DNA from: JAWABC01 sp043810595
Lineage (GTDB): Archaea; Nanobdellota; Nanobdellia; SCGC-AAA011-G17; VGLX01
Assembly (NCBI GenBank): GCA_043810595.1
Contig: JBDRNX010000022.1
Location: 1 to 47,035, forward strand
Direction: 5' to 3'
DNA: 47,035 bases
Below, one piece after another: positions 8,330 through 16,749 of this stretch. Position numbers and translations under genes: made by a program. The notes below the pieces were generated by a model that searched no databases, was not told where the DNA came from, and saw nothing but the letters and a program-made list of their open reading frames with translations. Position 1 is the first letter of the stretch, and each line of letters opens with the position of its first letter.

Positions 8330-8599
8330 ATGAACCCAAAGGAAATAGCAAAACACGAGCTCATCGGGCTCGAAATAGAGATAGTAGAGTCGAAAAACAA
8401 GGCCCTAAAAGGGCTCAAAGGTAAAATAATCGACGAAACAAAAAACACGATAACGATACAAGACGACAAGGAAAAGAAAATCATGAAATCACAAATCATA
8501 ATGAAAACGAAAATAGGAAACAAGGAATATGAGATAGATGGAAGAATACTCGTTGGCAGGCCCGAGGACAGGATAAAGAAAACGAGGAAAATAAGATGA
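8330..8599 (+). CDS. rnp1: RNase P protein component 1 (Rpp29/Pop4)
   Basis: The 89-residue protein fits archaeal Rpp29 in length and sequence: an N-terminal helix with AKHELIGLEIEIVESKN, then a Sm-like barrel with GLKGKIIDETKNTITIQ and a basic C-terminus. With Rpp21 it binds the specificity domain of RNase P RNA during tRNA 5' processing. The location between aIF1 and uS17 is conserved in archaea. The 4-nt gap before it is one of only two junctions in the operon wider than 1 nt. Confidence 0.92.
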   Translation: MNPKEIAKHELIGLEIEIVESKNKALKGLKGKIIDETKNTITIQDDKEKKIMKSQIIMKTKIGNKEYEIDGRILVGRPEDRIKKTRKIR

Positions 8600-8934
8600 A
8601 AACCAAAAACATAGGAATACAAACAAACATGCCGAAGAAGGAATGCGAAGACAAACACTGCCCATACCACGGGAGGGTAAAAGTGAGAGGAAAAATATTC
8701 ACAGGAACGATCATAAAGATACCAACACACAGAACAGCGACGGTAGAATGGCCGAGACAGTTCTTCCTACCAAAATACGAGAGATTCGAAAAGAGAAGAA
8801 CGAGAATAAAAGTACATTTACCAGACTGCATAGAAGCGAAAGTGGGAGACAAGGTAAGACTCATAGAAACAAAACCGATAAGCAAAACCAAAAACTTTGT
8901 AATAATTGAGGTAATAGAACATGCAAGCGATTAA
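8596..8934 (+). CDS. rps17: Small-subunit ribosomal protein uS17
   Basis: The 112-residue product has the archaeal N-terminal part with KECEDKHCPYHGRVKVRGKIF and the OB-fold core with TGTIIKIPTHRTATVEWPRQFFLPKYERFEKRRTRIKVHLPDC. The Cys/His pair at the N-terminus could bind a metal. uS17 binds 16S rRNA early in assembly. It overlaps Rpp29 by 4 nt and uL14 by 14 nt. Confidence 0.96.
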   Translation: MKTKNIGIQTNMPKKECEDKHCPYHGRVKVRGKIFTGTIIKIPTHRTATVEWPRQFFLPKYERFEKRRTRIKVHLPDCIEAKVGDKVRLIETKPISKTKNFVIIEVIEHASD

Positions 8935-9325
8935 AGCAAGAAAAACAAAGGGAGTCCAACACGGAACGAAAATAGAAACCTGCGATAATTCGGGAGCCAA
9001 GATAGTCAAGGTAATATCAATCAAAGGAGCAAAGACAGTAAAGAACAGAATCCCGTCAGGAGGAATAGCAGATTTAATGTTAGTTTCAGTGGTATCAGGA
9101 AGACCTGACATGAGAAAACAGGTAGTACCTGCAATCTTAGTGAGACAGAAAAAAGAGTACAGAAGACTTGACGGAATGAGAATAAAATTTGAAGATAATG
9201 CCGTCGTCATACTGAAAGATGACAAGACAGGAACCCCAAAAGGGACCATATTCAAAGGAGCAATTGCAAAAGAGGCTACATCAAGATGGCCAGGACTGGC
9301 AAAAGTAGCAAAGATAGTGGTGTAA
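8921..9325 (+). CDS. rpl14: Large-subunit ribosomal protein uL14
   Basis: The 134-residue protein shows the uL14 barrel with GTKIETCDNSGAKIVKVISI near the N-terminus, IPSGGIADLMLVSVVSGRPDMRKQVV in the centre and FEDNAVVILKDDKTGTPKGTIFKGAIAKEA near the end. It lies at the 50S interface, where initiation factor aIF6 docks. A TAACATG junction links it to uL24. Confidence 0.97.
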   Translation: MQAIKARKTKGVQHGTKIETCDNSGAKIVKVISIKGAKTVKNRIPSGGIADLMLVSVVSGRPDMRKQVVPAILVRQKKEYRRLDGMRIKFEDNAVVILKDDKTGTPKGTIFKGAIAKEATSRWPGLAKVAKIVV

Positions 9326-9326
9326 C

Positions 9327-9719
9327 ATGAAAAAATGGTCAGGATCGTGGAAAGGAAGCAAGAAAAGAAGAAAACAAATCAAATACGTGAAAAACGCGCC
9401 TTTACACATAAAAATAAAGTTCATGACAGCGCCCCTCTCAAAAGAATTGAGAAAGAAATACAACAGAAGAAACATAGGAGTGATAGAAGGGGACAAAGTG
9501 AAGATAATAAGAGGGCAATTCAAAAAAACATCAGGCAAAGTGGCAAAAGTGAATACAAAAAGACAGAGGATATACATAGAAGGAGCAGAGCTGGTGAAGA
9601 AAGACGGAAGCAAAACACAATACCCGATACACCCATCAAACGTAATGATCACAGAAATGAAGATAGAAGACAAAAAAAGAAAGAAAATACTAGACAGAAA
9701 AGCCAAAGGAGCAAAATAA
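9327..9719 (+). CDS. rpl24: Large-subunit ribosomal protein uL24
   Basis: The 130-residue protein has the archaeal type of uL24 with an N-terminal basic part (LHIKIKFMTAPLSKELRKKYNRRNIGV), then the KOW motif GDKVKIIRGQFKKTSGKVAKVNTKRQRIYIEGAE. It initiates 50S assembly by binding the 5' part of 23S rRNA. TAA-N-ATG junctions flank it on both sides. Confidence 0.96.
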   Translation: MKKWSGSWKGSKKRRKQIKYVKNAPLHIKIKFMTAPLSKELRKKYNRRNIGVIEGDKVKIIRGQFKKTSGKVAKVNTKRQRIYIEGAELVKKDGSKTQYPIHPSNVMITEMKIEDKKRKKILDRKAKGAK

Positions 9720-9720
9720 A

Positions 9721-10428
9721 ATGGTAAAAAGACACCTCAAAAGACTGATGGCACCCAAAACGTGGCCCATAAAGAGAAAAGAACACAAATGGATAACAAG
9801 ACCAAACTCAGGACCACACCCACTGAAGAAGTGCCTGCCGCTTAACATAGTAATCAAGAACCTGCTGAAATATGCAAAAACATCAAGAGAAGTTAAACTC
9901 ATACTCAACCAAGGAAAAATCCTGATAAATAACGTAGCAAGAAAAGACCCAAAATTCCCTATAGGGCTGATGGACGTAATACAAGTACCAGAACTAAAGG
10001 GACAGTACAGGATTGTTTACAACCCACAAGGAAAACTAAAGCTGATAGCAATAAGCGCTGACGAAGCAAAGCTCAAACCATGTAAGATAGTCAACAAAAA
10101 AACACTCAAAGGGAAGAAAACACAACTAAACTTCAAGGACGGCAGCAACAGGATAGTGGACAAAGACAGCTACAAAGTAAATGATACACTGATAATAGAC
10201 CTGACAAAAGAAAAGAAAGACGGCATAAAGAAACACCTAAAATTCGAGAAAGGGGCAACAATATACCTGACCGACGGAAAACACGTAGGAACCACAGGAA
10301 TGATAGAGGAGATACAAAACACCTTCCAAAACCAAACAATCATATTCAAAACTGAAAAAGAGACGTACAAAACATCAAAAGATTTCGCACTCGTGATTGA
10401 TGAGAGCATAACAACAGGAGAGAAATGA
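9721..10428 (+). CDS. rps4e: Small-subunit ribosomal protein eS4
   Basis: The 235-residue protein is the archaeal/eukaryal eS4, not bacterial-type uS4. It starts with KRHLKRLMAPKTWPIKRKEHKW, has an S4 RNA-binding part (LKYAKTSREVKLILNQGKILINN, about 56-78) and a KOW-like stretch toward the C-terminus (GKHVGTTGMIEEI). Its place between uL24 and uL5 is standard for archaea. Confidence 0.96.
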   Translation: MVKRHLKRLMAPKTWPIKRKEHKWITRPNSGPHPLKKCLPLNIVIKNLLKYAKTSREVKLILNQGKILINNVARKDPKFPIGLMDVIQVPELKGQYRIVYNPQGKLKLIAISADEAKLKPCKIVNKKTLKGKKTQLNFKDGSNRIVDKDSYKVNDTLIIDLTKEKKDGIKKHLKFEKGATIYLTDGKHVGTTGMIEEIQNTFQNQTIIFKTEKETYKTSKDFALVIDESITTGEK

Positions 10429-10925
10429 GAGAGATAAAAATAGAAAAGGTCACCCTGAATATGGGAACGGGAGAACCGGGAGAAAAACTAGACAAAGCAG
10501 TAAAGCTCCTCAAATCAATCAGCGGAGAAAACCCTGTCAAGACAGTAACCCAGAAAAGGATACCAATGTGGAAAATAAGACCCGGCCTGAACATAGGGAC
10601 AAAAGTAACATTACGGAAAGAAAAGGCACAAAAACTGCTTAAAAGATTATTGCAAGCAAAGAACAACCAACTAAAAGCATCAAACTTCGATGAAAACGGT
10701 AACTTCTCATTCGGAATAAAAGAATACCTGGACATACCAGAAGCAAAATACGACGCAGAAGTTGGGATCATAGGCCTGGAAGTTGCAGTAACGCTGCAAA
10801 GACCTGGATTCAGGATAAAGAGAAGAAGGGTCAAAACCAAAAAAATACCAAAAAAACACAGAATACCAAAACAAGAAGCCATAGAATTCATGAAAAAGAA
10901 CTATGGCATCGAGGTGGAACAATGA
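10425..10925 (+). CDS. rpl5: Large-subunit ribosomal protein uL5
   Basis: The 166-residue protein contains VTLNMGTGEPGEKLDKAVKLL at the N-terminus, NPVKTVTQKRIPMWKIRPGLNIGTKVTLR in the middle and FGIKEYLDIPEAKYDAEVGIIGLEVAVTL, all uL5 signatures, with the archaeal basic C-terminus. uL5 binds 5S rRNA with uL18. It overlaps both neighbours by 4 nt. Confidence 0.97.
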   Translation: MREIKIEKVTLNMGTGEPGEKLDKAVKLLKSISGENPVKTVTQKRIPMWKIRPGLNIGTKVTLRKEKAQKLLKRLLQAKNNQLKASNFDENGNFSFGIKEYLDIPEAKYDAEVGIIGLEVAVTLQRPGFRIKRRRVKTKKIPKKHRIPKQEAIEFMKKNYGIEVEQ

Positions 10926-11152
10926 CAACAAGCAGCTATACCAAAATGCTCAAACAACTGAAAAACAAGCCAACAAAGATGAAAAAATACCTGAAGCACA
11001 ATACCCCAAATGAAAGGAAATTCGGAAAGCAGACAAAGAGATGCGTAAGATGCGGCAACCCAAGAGGGCACATAGCAATGTATGGACTGCACCTATGCAG
11101 GAGATGCTTCAGAGAAAACGCAAAGAACCTGGGGTTCAAAAAATACCGCTGA
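10922..11152 (+). CDS. rps14: Small-subunit ribosomal protein uS14, zinc-binding type
   Basis: The 76-residue protein has two CxxC pairs, RCVRCG and LCRRCF, which together bind one zinc, and ends with NAKNLGFKKYR. It begins with an extension of about 25 residues relative to the shortest archaeal forms. uS14 sits in the 30S head beside uS3. The 10-nt gap after it is the widest in the operon and is the only one with a clear GAGGAG ribosome binding site, for uS8. Confidence 0.95.
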   Translation: MTTSSYTKMLKQLKNKPTKMKKYLKHNTPNERKFGKQTKRCVRCGNPRGHIAMYGLHLCRRCFRENAKNLGFKKYR

Positions 11153-11162
11153 GGAGAAAAAA

Positions 11163-11552
11163 ATGCTAAACGACCCACTATCAAACACATTATCAAACAT
11201 GCAGAATGCCGAGAAGGTAGGAAAGATGGTATGCATAACAAAACCATCATCCAAGATAATCAGGGAAGTCCTAAAAATAATGCAAGAAAAGGGATACATA
11301 AAAGGATTCCAGGAAATAGAAGACGGCAAGGGAAAGATGGTGAAAGTAGACCTGATGGGGAAGATAAACAGATGCAACGTCATAAAACCAAGATTCTCAA
11401 TAAAGAAGGGAGAATACGAAAAATTCGAAAAGAGGTATCTGCCTGCCAGCGGATTCGGATTCATAATCGTATCAACACCAAAAGGGATAATGACACATGA
11501 CGAGGCTAAAAAGAAAGGACTGGGAGGAAGACTGATCAGCTACGTATACTAA
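11163..11552 (+). CDS. rps8: Small-subunit ribosomal protein uS8
   Basis: The ATG at 11163 gives 129 residues and follows a GAGGAG ribosome binding site; upstream in-frame starts would overlap uS14 by about 70 nt and are not supported. The protein has NDPLSNTLSNMQNAEKVGK at the N-terminus and the C-terminal YLPASGFGFIIVSTPKGIMTHDEAKKKGLGG, which binds the central domain of 16S rRNA. Confidence 0.97.
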   Translation: MLNDPLSNTLSNMQNAEKVGKMVCITKPSSKIIREVLKIMQEKGYIKGFQEIEDGKGKMVKVDLMGKINRCNVIKPRFSIKKGEYEKFEKRYLPASGFGFIIVSTPKGIMTHDEAKKKGLGGRLISYVY

Positions 11553-11553
11553 A

Positions 11554-12090
11554 ATGCTACCAGACATAAACCAAAAAATCAAGATACCGGAAAACATAAC
11601 CGTTGAAATAGTAAACGGACTGATAAAAATCAAAGGCAAAAACGGAGAAGTTGAAAGAACCCTATCAGACAGGAACGTCAAGATAGCGGTAGAAGAAGGG
11701 AACATAGTACTGAGCTCAAAAAAACCAACAAAAAGAGAAAAGAGAATGATAGGAACATTCAAGGCGCACATAAAAAATATGATCAAAGGAGTGGAAGAAG
11801 GTTACACATATAAACTGAAGGTAGCCTCATCACACTTTCCAATCACCGTAAACCTAGAAGGGAAAGAGCTGGTAGTAAAGAACTTCCTCGGGGAAAAAAT
11901 CCCGAGAAGATGCAAAATACCAGAAGGAGTAAACGTGAAGGTTGACGGAAGCATAATCACGGTAGAAAGCCTAGACATAGAGAAAGCAGGAAGAACAGCT
12001 TCGCTAATTGAGCTGGCAACAAGAATAACAAAGCGGGACAGGAGAGTATTCCAAGACGGGGTATACATAACACAAAAACCAGGAAGATGA
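11554..12090 (+). CDS. rpl6: Large-subunit ribosomal protein uL6
   Basis: The 178-residue protein has the doubled uL6 fold. The first domain includes ITVEIVNGLIKIKGKNGEVERTL and a TFKAHIKNMIKGVEEGYTYKLKV segment; the second includes VNVKVDGSIITVESLDIEKAGRTASLIE. The ending with FQDGVYITQKPGR is the archaeal/eukaryal form. uL6 lies near the factor-binding region of the 50S subunit. Confidence 0.97.
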   Translation: MLPDINQKIKIPENITVEIVNGLIKIKGKNGEVERTLSDRNVKIAVEEGNIVLSSKKPTKREKRMIGTFKAHIKNMIKGVEEGYTYKLKVASSHFPITVNLEGKELVVKNFLGEKIPRRCKIPEGVNVKVDGSIITVESLDIEKAGRTASLIELATRITKRDRRVFQDGVYITQKPGR

Positions 12091-12677
12091 AAGAACTAAT
12101 AGAACTGAGAAGGAAACTGAAGAAGAAAAAACCCAAATTTTTGAGGCAGGACGCTCACAAAGTCAAAAAACTAGAAAAAAAGTGGAGAGCGCCAAGGGGG
12201 AGGCACTCAAAAATGAGGTTCAAGCTGAGAAGTTACAGAAAACAACCTTCAATAGGCTATTCATCACCAAGAAAAGTGAGGGGACTGGACAGCAAAGGAA
12301 GAAAAGAAATCAAAGTAGAAAGGGTACAAGACCTTGAAAAAGTAAAACAAGACGAAATCATAATCATAGGAGCAACTGTAGGAACAAAAAAGAAAGTAGA
12401 GATATTCAAAAAGATAATTGAAAAGAAACTGCAAGTGAAGAACATTAGAAACATAGAAGAGTTCATCAAACAAGCGGAAGAAAAAATCAAGAAGAAAAAA
12501 GAAGAAGTAGAGAAAAAGGAAACAAAGAAAAAGAAAGCGAAAGAGGAAGCGCTGAAAAAAGCAGAAGAGAAGAAGAAAGAAGAAGAAAAGAAAACAGAGG
12601 AAGAGAAACAGAAAGAAAAAGAGGAAAAAGAAAAGAAAGAAGCAAGGGAGAGGGCCATGCAACAGCCCATGACATAA
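12087..12677 (+). CDS. rpl32e: Ribosomal protein eL32 with a long Lys/Glu tail
   Basis: Residues up to about 128 are eL32: FLRQDAHKVKKLEKKWRAPRGRHSKMR near the N-terminus, then QPSIGYSSPRKVRGLDSKGRK and IIIIGATVGTKKKVEIFKKI. The remaining 60 or so residues are an uninterrupted Lys/Glu/Ala repeat that predicts as a single charged helix or coiled coil, ending in MQQPMT. Archaeal eL32 is usually about 130 residues, so the tail is an addition. This is the longest such tail in the operon. Confidence 0.94.
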   Translation: MKELIELRRKLKKKKPKFLRQDAHKVKKLEKKWRAPRGRHSKMRFKLRSYRKQPSIGYSSPRKVRGLDSKGRKEIKVERVQDLEKVKQDEIIIIGATVGTKKKVEIFKKIIEKKLQVKNIRNIEEFIKQAEEKIKKKKEEVEKKETKKKKAKEEALKKAEEKKKEEEKKTEEEKQKEKEEKEKKEARERAMQQPMT

Positions 12678-12678
12678 G

Positions 12679-13209
12679 ATGAACCTGAGCACACAAAAAA
12701 GGATAGCAGCACAAGTAATGAAAGTCGGCCGCAACAGGGTATGGTTTGACCCGAACAGGCTGGATGAGATAAAAGAAGCCATCACAAAAGCAGACATACG
12801 ATCACTAGTCCATGACAGGGCAATACAAGCAAGGCCCGAAACTGGAATATCACAATACAGGGCAAGGAAAAACAAGCTACAAAAAAGAAAAGGAAGAAGA
12901 AAGGGACCGGGATCAAGACAGGGAAAAAGAAGATCAAGACTACCAAGAAAGAAAGAATGGATGGAAAAAATAAGATCGCAAAGATACCTGCTAAAAAAAC
13001 TGAGAGACGGGGGAATAATAACAAAACAAACATACGGGAAAATAAGAAGAAAGGCAAAAGGAGGGTACTTCAGAAGCAGAAGACACATCCAACTACACTT
13101 GGAAGGCAATAACCTTCTGCTAAAACCCATTGAAAAACCAAAGGAGAAACCAAAGGAAAATGCTAGTACAGTTCAGAAGAAAGAGACAGGGAAAAACAAA
13201 CTACAATAG
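12679..13209 (+). CDS. rpl19e: Large-subunit ribosomal protein eL19
   Basis: The 176-residue protein has the eL19 core: STQKRIAAQVMKVGRNRVWFDPNRLDEIKEAIT, then a basic middle with RKGPGSRQGKRRSRLPRKKEWM, and the helix with RYLLKKLRDGGIITKQTYGKIRRKAKGGYFRSRRH. The last 25 residues are a Lys/Pro/Glu extension, and this is the part that overlaps uL18 by 50 nt in another frame. Confidence 0.95.
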   Translation: MNLSTQKRIAAQVMKVGRNRVWFDPNRLDEIKEAITKADIRSLVHDRAIQARPETGISQYRARKNKLQKRKGRRKGPGSRQGKRRSRLPRKKEWMEKIRSQRYLLKKLRDGGIITKQTYGKIRRKAKGGYFRSRRHIQLHLEGNNLLLKPIEKPKEKPKENASTVQKKETGKNKLQ

Positions 13210-13672
13210 AAGAAGGAAACTACTGGGAGCGAGGGAACTCAGGGTAATAATCAGAAAGAGCAACACGAACGTATACTTACAAATAGCAAAATACGAAGAA
13301 CAAGGAGACAAAATAATCACGAGCGCCAACTCAAGGGAACTACTAAAAATAGGATGGAAAGGCGCAAGAAAAAACCTTCCGGCAGCATACCTCACCGGAC
13401 TGCTGCTCGCCAGCAAGGCAAAAAAACAAAACATAAAGAAAGCAATACTGGATGTGGGAATGCACACACCCACACCTGGCGGGATTATATACGCAGCCCT
13501 AAAAGGGATGATTGACGGAGGGATACAGGTGCCACACTCAGAAGACGTAATACCAAAACAGGAAAGAATAGAAGGCAAACACATCATGCTCAACACAAAA
13601 ACAAAATCACCAAACAAAGAGAAAATAACAGAACAATTCAACGAAACAAAAAACAAGATACTAAAGGAGTAA
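13160..13672 (+). CDS. rpl18: Large-subunit ribosomal protein uL18
   Basis: The ATG at 13160, eight bases after an AAGGAAA stretch, gives 170 residues starting FRRKRQGKTNYNRRRKLLGARELRVIIRKSN, the archaeal uL18 start. Other features are YLTGLLLASKAKKQNIKKAILDVGMHTPTPGG and a Lys-rich C-terminus. It carries 5S rRNA into the 50S subunit with uL5. The first 50 nt overlap the end of eL19; an earlier in-frame ATG at 13130 would lengthen the overlap and adds no family sequence. Confidence 0.94.
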   Translation: MLVQFRRKRQGKTNYNRRRKLLGARELRVIIRKSNTNVYLQIAKYEEQGDKIITSANSRELLKIGWKGARKNLPAAYLTGLLLASKAKKQNIKKAILDVGMHTPTPGGIIYAALKGMIDGGIQVPHSEDVIPKQERIEGKHIMLNTKTKSPNKEKITEQFNETKNKILKE

Positions 13673-13673
13673 A

Positions 13674-14441
13674 ATGGCAGAGAGAAAACGAGAAAAAATT
13701 CAAAGGGAAAGAACGGCAGGAGGGTTCGTAGCAGAGGAAAAGAGAAAAACAAACCTAGACCTCTGGATACCGAAGACGGAAATAGGGAGAAAAGTAAAAA
13801 ACGGCGAGATAAAAGACATAAATGAGATAATAGAGAGAGGAATAAAGATTCTGGAACCTGAAATAGTGGACATGCTCATACCCAACCTCGAACTAAGCAT
13901 AATAGGGGTTGGACAATCAAAAGGAAAATTCGGTGGCGGAAAGAGAAGTATATGGAGACAGACACAGAAAAAAACAAGCGAAGGAAACAAGCCTAAATTC
14001 GCAATCGTAATAGCAGTGGGAAACAGGGATGGTTACGTAGGAATAGGCAAGGGAAAAGCAAAGGAAACAGTACCAGCAAGAGGGAAAGCCACAAGAAATG
14101 CAAAACTAAATATCATAACAGTAAGAAGGGGGTGCGGATCTTGGGAATGCGAATGCGGCGAAAGCCACAGCGTACCATTCAAGGTTGAAGGAAAGAGCGG
14201 AAGCGTGAGAATGCAACTGCTACCAGCACCCAAGGGGACAGGACTCTGCGTTGAAAAAGAATGCAAAAAGATACTGGAGCTGGCAGGGTTCAAAGACCTA
14301 TACTCAAGAACGGTAGGACAAACAAGAACAAAACTCAACCATGTATACGCATGCTTCAACGCACTAAAGAAACTGGGAGAGATGAGAATAACAGAAGAAT
14401 ACAGAAAGAAAGCAGGGATAAGGGAAGGCAGAAATGAATAG
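13674..14441 (+). CDS. rps5: Small-subunit ribosomal protein uS5
   Basis: The 255-residue protein has the archaeal uS5 layout: a long N-terminal part with WIPKTEIGRKVKNGEIKDINEI, the double-stranded RNA-binding-like domain with FAIVIAVGNRDGYVGIGKGKAKETVPA, the Cys-containing RRGCGSWECECGESHSVPF segment, and the C-terminal domain with RTKLNHVYACFNALKKL. uS5 contributes to mRNA entry and decoding accuracy. It overlaps uL30 by 8 nt. Confidence 0.97.
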   Translation: MAERKREKIQRERTAGGFVAEEKRKTNLDLWIPKTEIGRKVKNGEIKDINEIIERGIKILEPEIVDMLIPNLELSIIGVGQSKGKFGGGKRSIWRQTQKKTSEGNKPKFAIVIAVGNRDGYVGIGKGKAKETVPARGKATRNAKLNIITVRRGCGSWECECGESHSVPFKVEGKSGSVRMQLLPAPKGTGLCVEKECKKILELAGFKDLYSRTVGQTRTKLNHVYACFNALKKLGEMRITEEYRKKAGIREGRNE

Positions 14442-14904
14442 GGTAGCCGTGATAAGGATAAGGGGGAGAGTGCACCTGAGAAAAGAGATAGAAGACACAT
14501 TGAGACTAATGAGGCTGTACAAGAAGAACAGCTGCGTCATAATAAAAAACACAGAACCGCAAATAGGAATGCTCACAAAAGTAAAGGATTACGTAACATG
14601 GGGGGAAATAGACCCAGAAACATTCAAAATGCTGCTAGACAAAAGAGGAAGACTGGCAGGAAACGTAAAACTAACAGAACAATACATGAAAGAAAAACTA
14701 AAAATGGAGTATGACACATTCACAAAAGAATTTTTCGTGATGAAAAAAGAACTGAGAGACATACCAGGGGTGAAACTTTTCTTCAGGCTATGCCCGCCGG
14801 TACAAGGATTCGAGAGAAAAGGAATAAAGAAACCTTACAGCCTAGGCGGCGTCCTGGGCTACAGGAAGGAAAAGATAAATGAACTGCTCAGGAAGATGAT
14901 GTAA
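14434..14904 (+). CDS. rpl30: Large-subunit ribosomal protein uL30
   Basis: The 156-residue protein is of the longer archaeal/eukaryal type. It starts AVIRIRGRVHLRKEIEDTLRLMRLYKKNSCVI, has GMLTKVKDYVTWGEIDPETFKMLLDKRGRL in the middle, and ends with the extra domain that contains FFRLCPPVQGFERKGIKKPYSLGGVLGYR. It lies between uS5 and uL15 as expected. Confidence 0.96.
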   Translation: MNRVAVIRIRGRVHLRKEIEDTLRLMRLYKKNSCVIIKNTEPQIGMLTKVKDYVTWGEIDPETFKMLLDKRGRLAGNVKLTEQYMKEKLKMEYDTFTKEFFVMKKELRDIPGVKLFFRLCPPVQGFERKGIKKPYSLGGVLGYRKEKINELLRKMM

Positions 14905-14905
14905 G

Positions 14906-15343
14906 ATGACAGCAAGAAGACAAAAGAAAAACAAGAAAATGCGCGGAAGCCACACCCACGGATGGGGAAGCAAAAAGAAGCATCGTGGAGCGGGAAACAG
15001 AGGCGGCAGAGGCATGGCAGGAACAGGAAAAAGAGCAGACCAAAAGAAACCATCCATACTGAAGGAGTACGGAAAGGAATACTTTGGAAGGAGGGGATTC
15101 GTAACACCAACAAGAAAAGAAGACAAAACGATTAACCTGGATTACATAGAAAAACACACAGACCAGTTAACTGCAAAAGGTTTAATAACAAAAGAAAATG
15201 ACTATTACATAATAGATATTAAAAAGCTAGGATACGACAAGCTGCTTGGCAAAGGAAGGATAAAAAACAAATACAAAGTCACAGGAAAAGTATCCAAGAC
15301 AGCTGCAGAAAGAATAAAACAAGCAGGCGGAGAAACACAATAA
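14906..15343 (+). CDS. rpl15: Large-subunit ribosomal protein uL15
   Basis: The 145-residue protein begins with the glycine- and basic-rich extended arm (RGSHTHGWGSKKKHRGAGNRGGRGMAGTGKRADQKKPS) that threads through 23S rRNA, then the globular domain ending in VSKTAAERIKQAGGE. The stop overlaps the secY start by one nucleotide (TAATG), which couples it to the translocon gene. Confidence 0.97.
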   Translation: MTARRQKKNKKMRGSHTHGWGSKKKHRGAGNRGGRGMAGTGKRADQKKPSILKEYGKEYFGRRGFVTPTRKEDKTINLDYIEKHTDQLTAKGLITKENDYYIIDIKKLGYDKLLGKGRIKNKYKVTGKVSKTAAERIKQAGGETQ

Positions 15344-16749
15344 TGGCACTAGCAAACTTGCTCTCAAACTTACCTGAAGTCAAAGGACCACTTCAAAAAA
15401 GGCTGCCTTTCAAAGAAAAACTAAAATGGACACTCATAATACTAGTAGCATTCTACATACTATCAACAATACCCCTATGGGGACTGGGACATAACGCACT
15501 AGAGCAATTTGACTACCTATCACTAATTTTAGGAGCGAAATTCGGCTCCCTAATATCGCTAGGTATTGGACCGATAGTAACCGCATCAATCGTACTACAA
15601 TTACTTAACGGCTCAGGAATACTGAAGTTCGATACCACAACGCATGAAGGAAGGGTAGCATTCCAGGGACTACAAAAACTTATGGCAATATTCTTCGTAA
15701 TATTCGAAGCACTCATATACGTTTACATGGGAGGACTGGCACCAGCCTCAACACTAGCGCCGGGAATGTACAGGATAGTACAACTCGTACTAGTAGGACA
15801 ACTATTCCTAGGAGGTATGCTGATAATATTCATGGACGAGGTGGTAAGCAAGTGGGGATTCGGACAAGGCGTATCTTTGTTTATTGCGGCAGGAGTGTCA
15901 GCAGAAGTTATAGTGAGGGCTTTCTCACCGCTAAACCAAGCGGGACAAATAGCGTTAGGCTCTGGACTGCCGCCGATAGGAAAAGTATGGGTACTTTTCA
16001 CATCCCTAATAGGAGGAAACCCCATAAGCGCGGCACTGGCATTTGCAGCAATAGCAGCCACGATAATAGTATTCATGCTAGCGGTATACGGACAGGCAAT
16101 GAAAATAGAAATACCCCTAAGCTTCGGAAGAATAAGGGGTCACGGAATAAGATGGCCACTAAACTTCCTATACACATCAGTCCTACCAATAATCCTAGTA
16201 TCGGCGTTAATTGCTAACATACAACTATGGGCACGACTCATGGAAAATTGGGGGCGGCCGATATTAGGAACCTATGTGGGTAATGCGCCCGCAACAGGAC
16301 TAATAGTATGGCTATACCCACCAAACATAGTAGAGGGAATAATAACAGGAAGCTTCGCTTTTATACATCTGGCCCACGCAGCAGCATACATGGGATTCAT
16401 GATAGGCGGAGCAATAATATTCTCAGTATTCTGGGTGCAAACCTCGGGAATGGACGCAAGAAGCCAAGCGAACCAGATGATGGCATCAGGACTACAAATA
16501 CCCGGATTCAGAAGAGACCCAAGAGTACTGGAAGCAATCCTTAAAAGGTACATAACACCACTAACCATAATGGGAGGTGCAGCAATAGGATTCCTAGCAG
16601 CATCAGCAGACTTACTAGGAGCATTAAGCAGAGGAACAGGAATATTACTTGCGGTCATGATCATTTACAGACTATATGAAGAAATAGCAAGGGATCACAT
16701 GGTAGACATGTACCCCGCGCTAAGGAAGATAATAGTGATGGGCAAATGA
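15343..16749 (+). CDS. secY: Preprotein translocase subunit SecY
   Basis: The 468-residue protein forms the protein-conducting channel of the membrane. About ten hydrophobic segments can be traced, starting with TLIILVAFYILSTIPLWGLG (about 31-50). The plug region near ALEQFDYLSLILGAKFGSLISLGIGPIVTASIVLQLL and the cytoplasmic loop with YGQAMKIEIPLSFGRIRGHG, where ribosomes and SRP receptor dock, are typical of archaeal SecY. The C-terminus ends in IYRLYEEIARDHMVDMYPALRK. It is coupled to uL15 upstream and to the DUF106 insertase downstream by a 4-nt overlap. Confidence 0.97.
   Translation: MALANLLSNLPEVKGPLQKRLPFKEKLKWTLIILVAFYILSTIPLWGLGHNALEQFDYLSLILGAKFGSLISLGIGPIVTASIVLQLLNGSGILKFDTTTHEGRVAFQGLQKLMAIFFVIFEALIYVYMGGLAPASTLAPGMYRIVQLVLVGQLFLGGMLIIFMDEVVSKWGFGQGVSLFIAAGVSAEVIVRAFSPLNQAGQIALGSGLPPIGKVWVLFTSLIGGNPISAALAFAAIAATIIVFMLAVYGQAMKIEIPLSFGRIRGHGIRWPLNFLYTSVLPIILVSALIANIQLWARLMENWGRPILGTYVGNAPATGLIVWLYPPNIVEGIITGSFAFIHLAHAAAYMGFMIGGAIIFSVFWVQTSGMDARSQANQMMASGLQIPGFRRDPRVLEAILKRYITPLTIMGGAAIGFLAASADLLGALSRGTGILLAVMIIYRLYEEIARDHMVDMYPALRKIIVMGK

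Noticed and set aside
12480..12640. Opposite-strand frames over the eL32 tail
   Set aside because: The Lys/Glu repeat produces long Phe/Leu/Ser-rich frames on the other strand; they have no starts with promoters and are composition artefacts.
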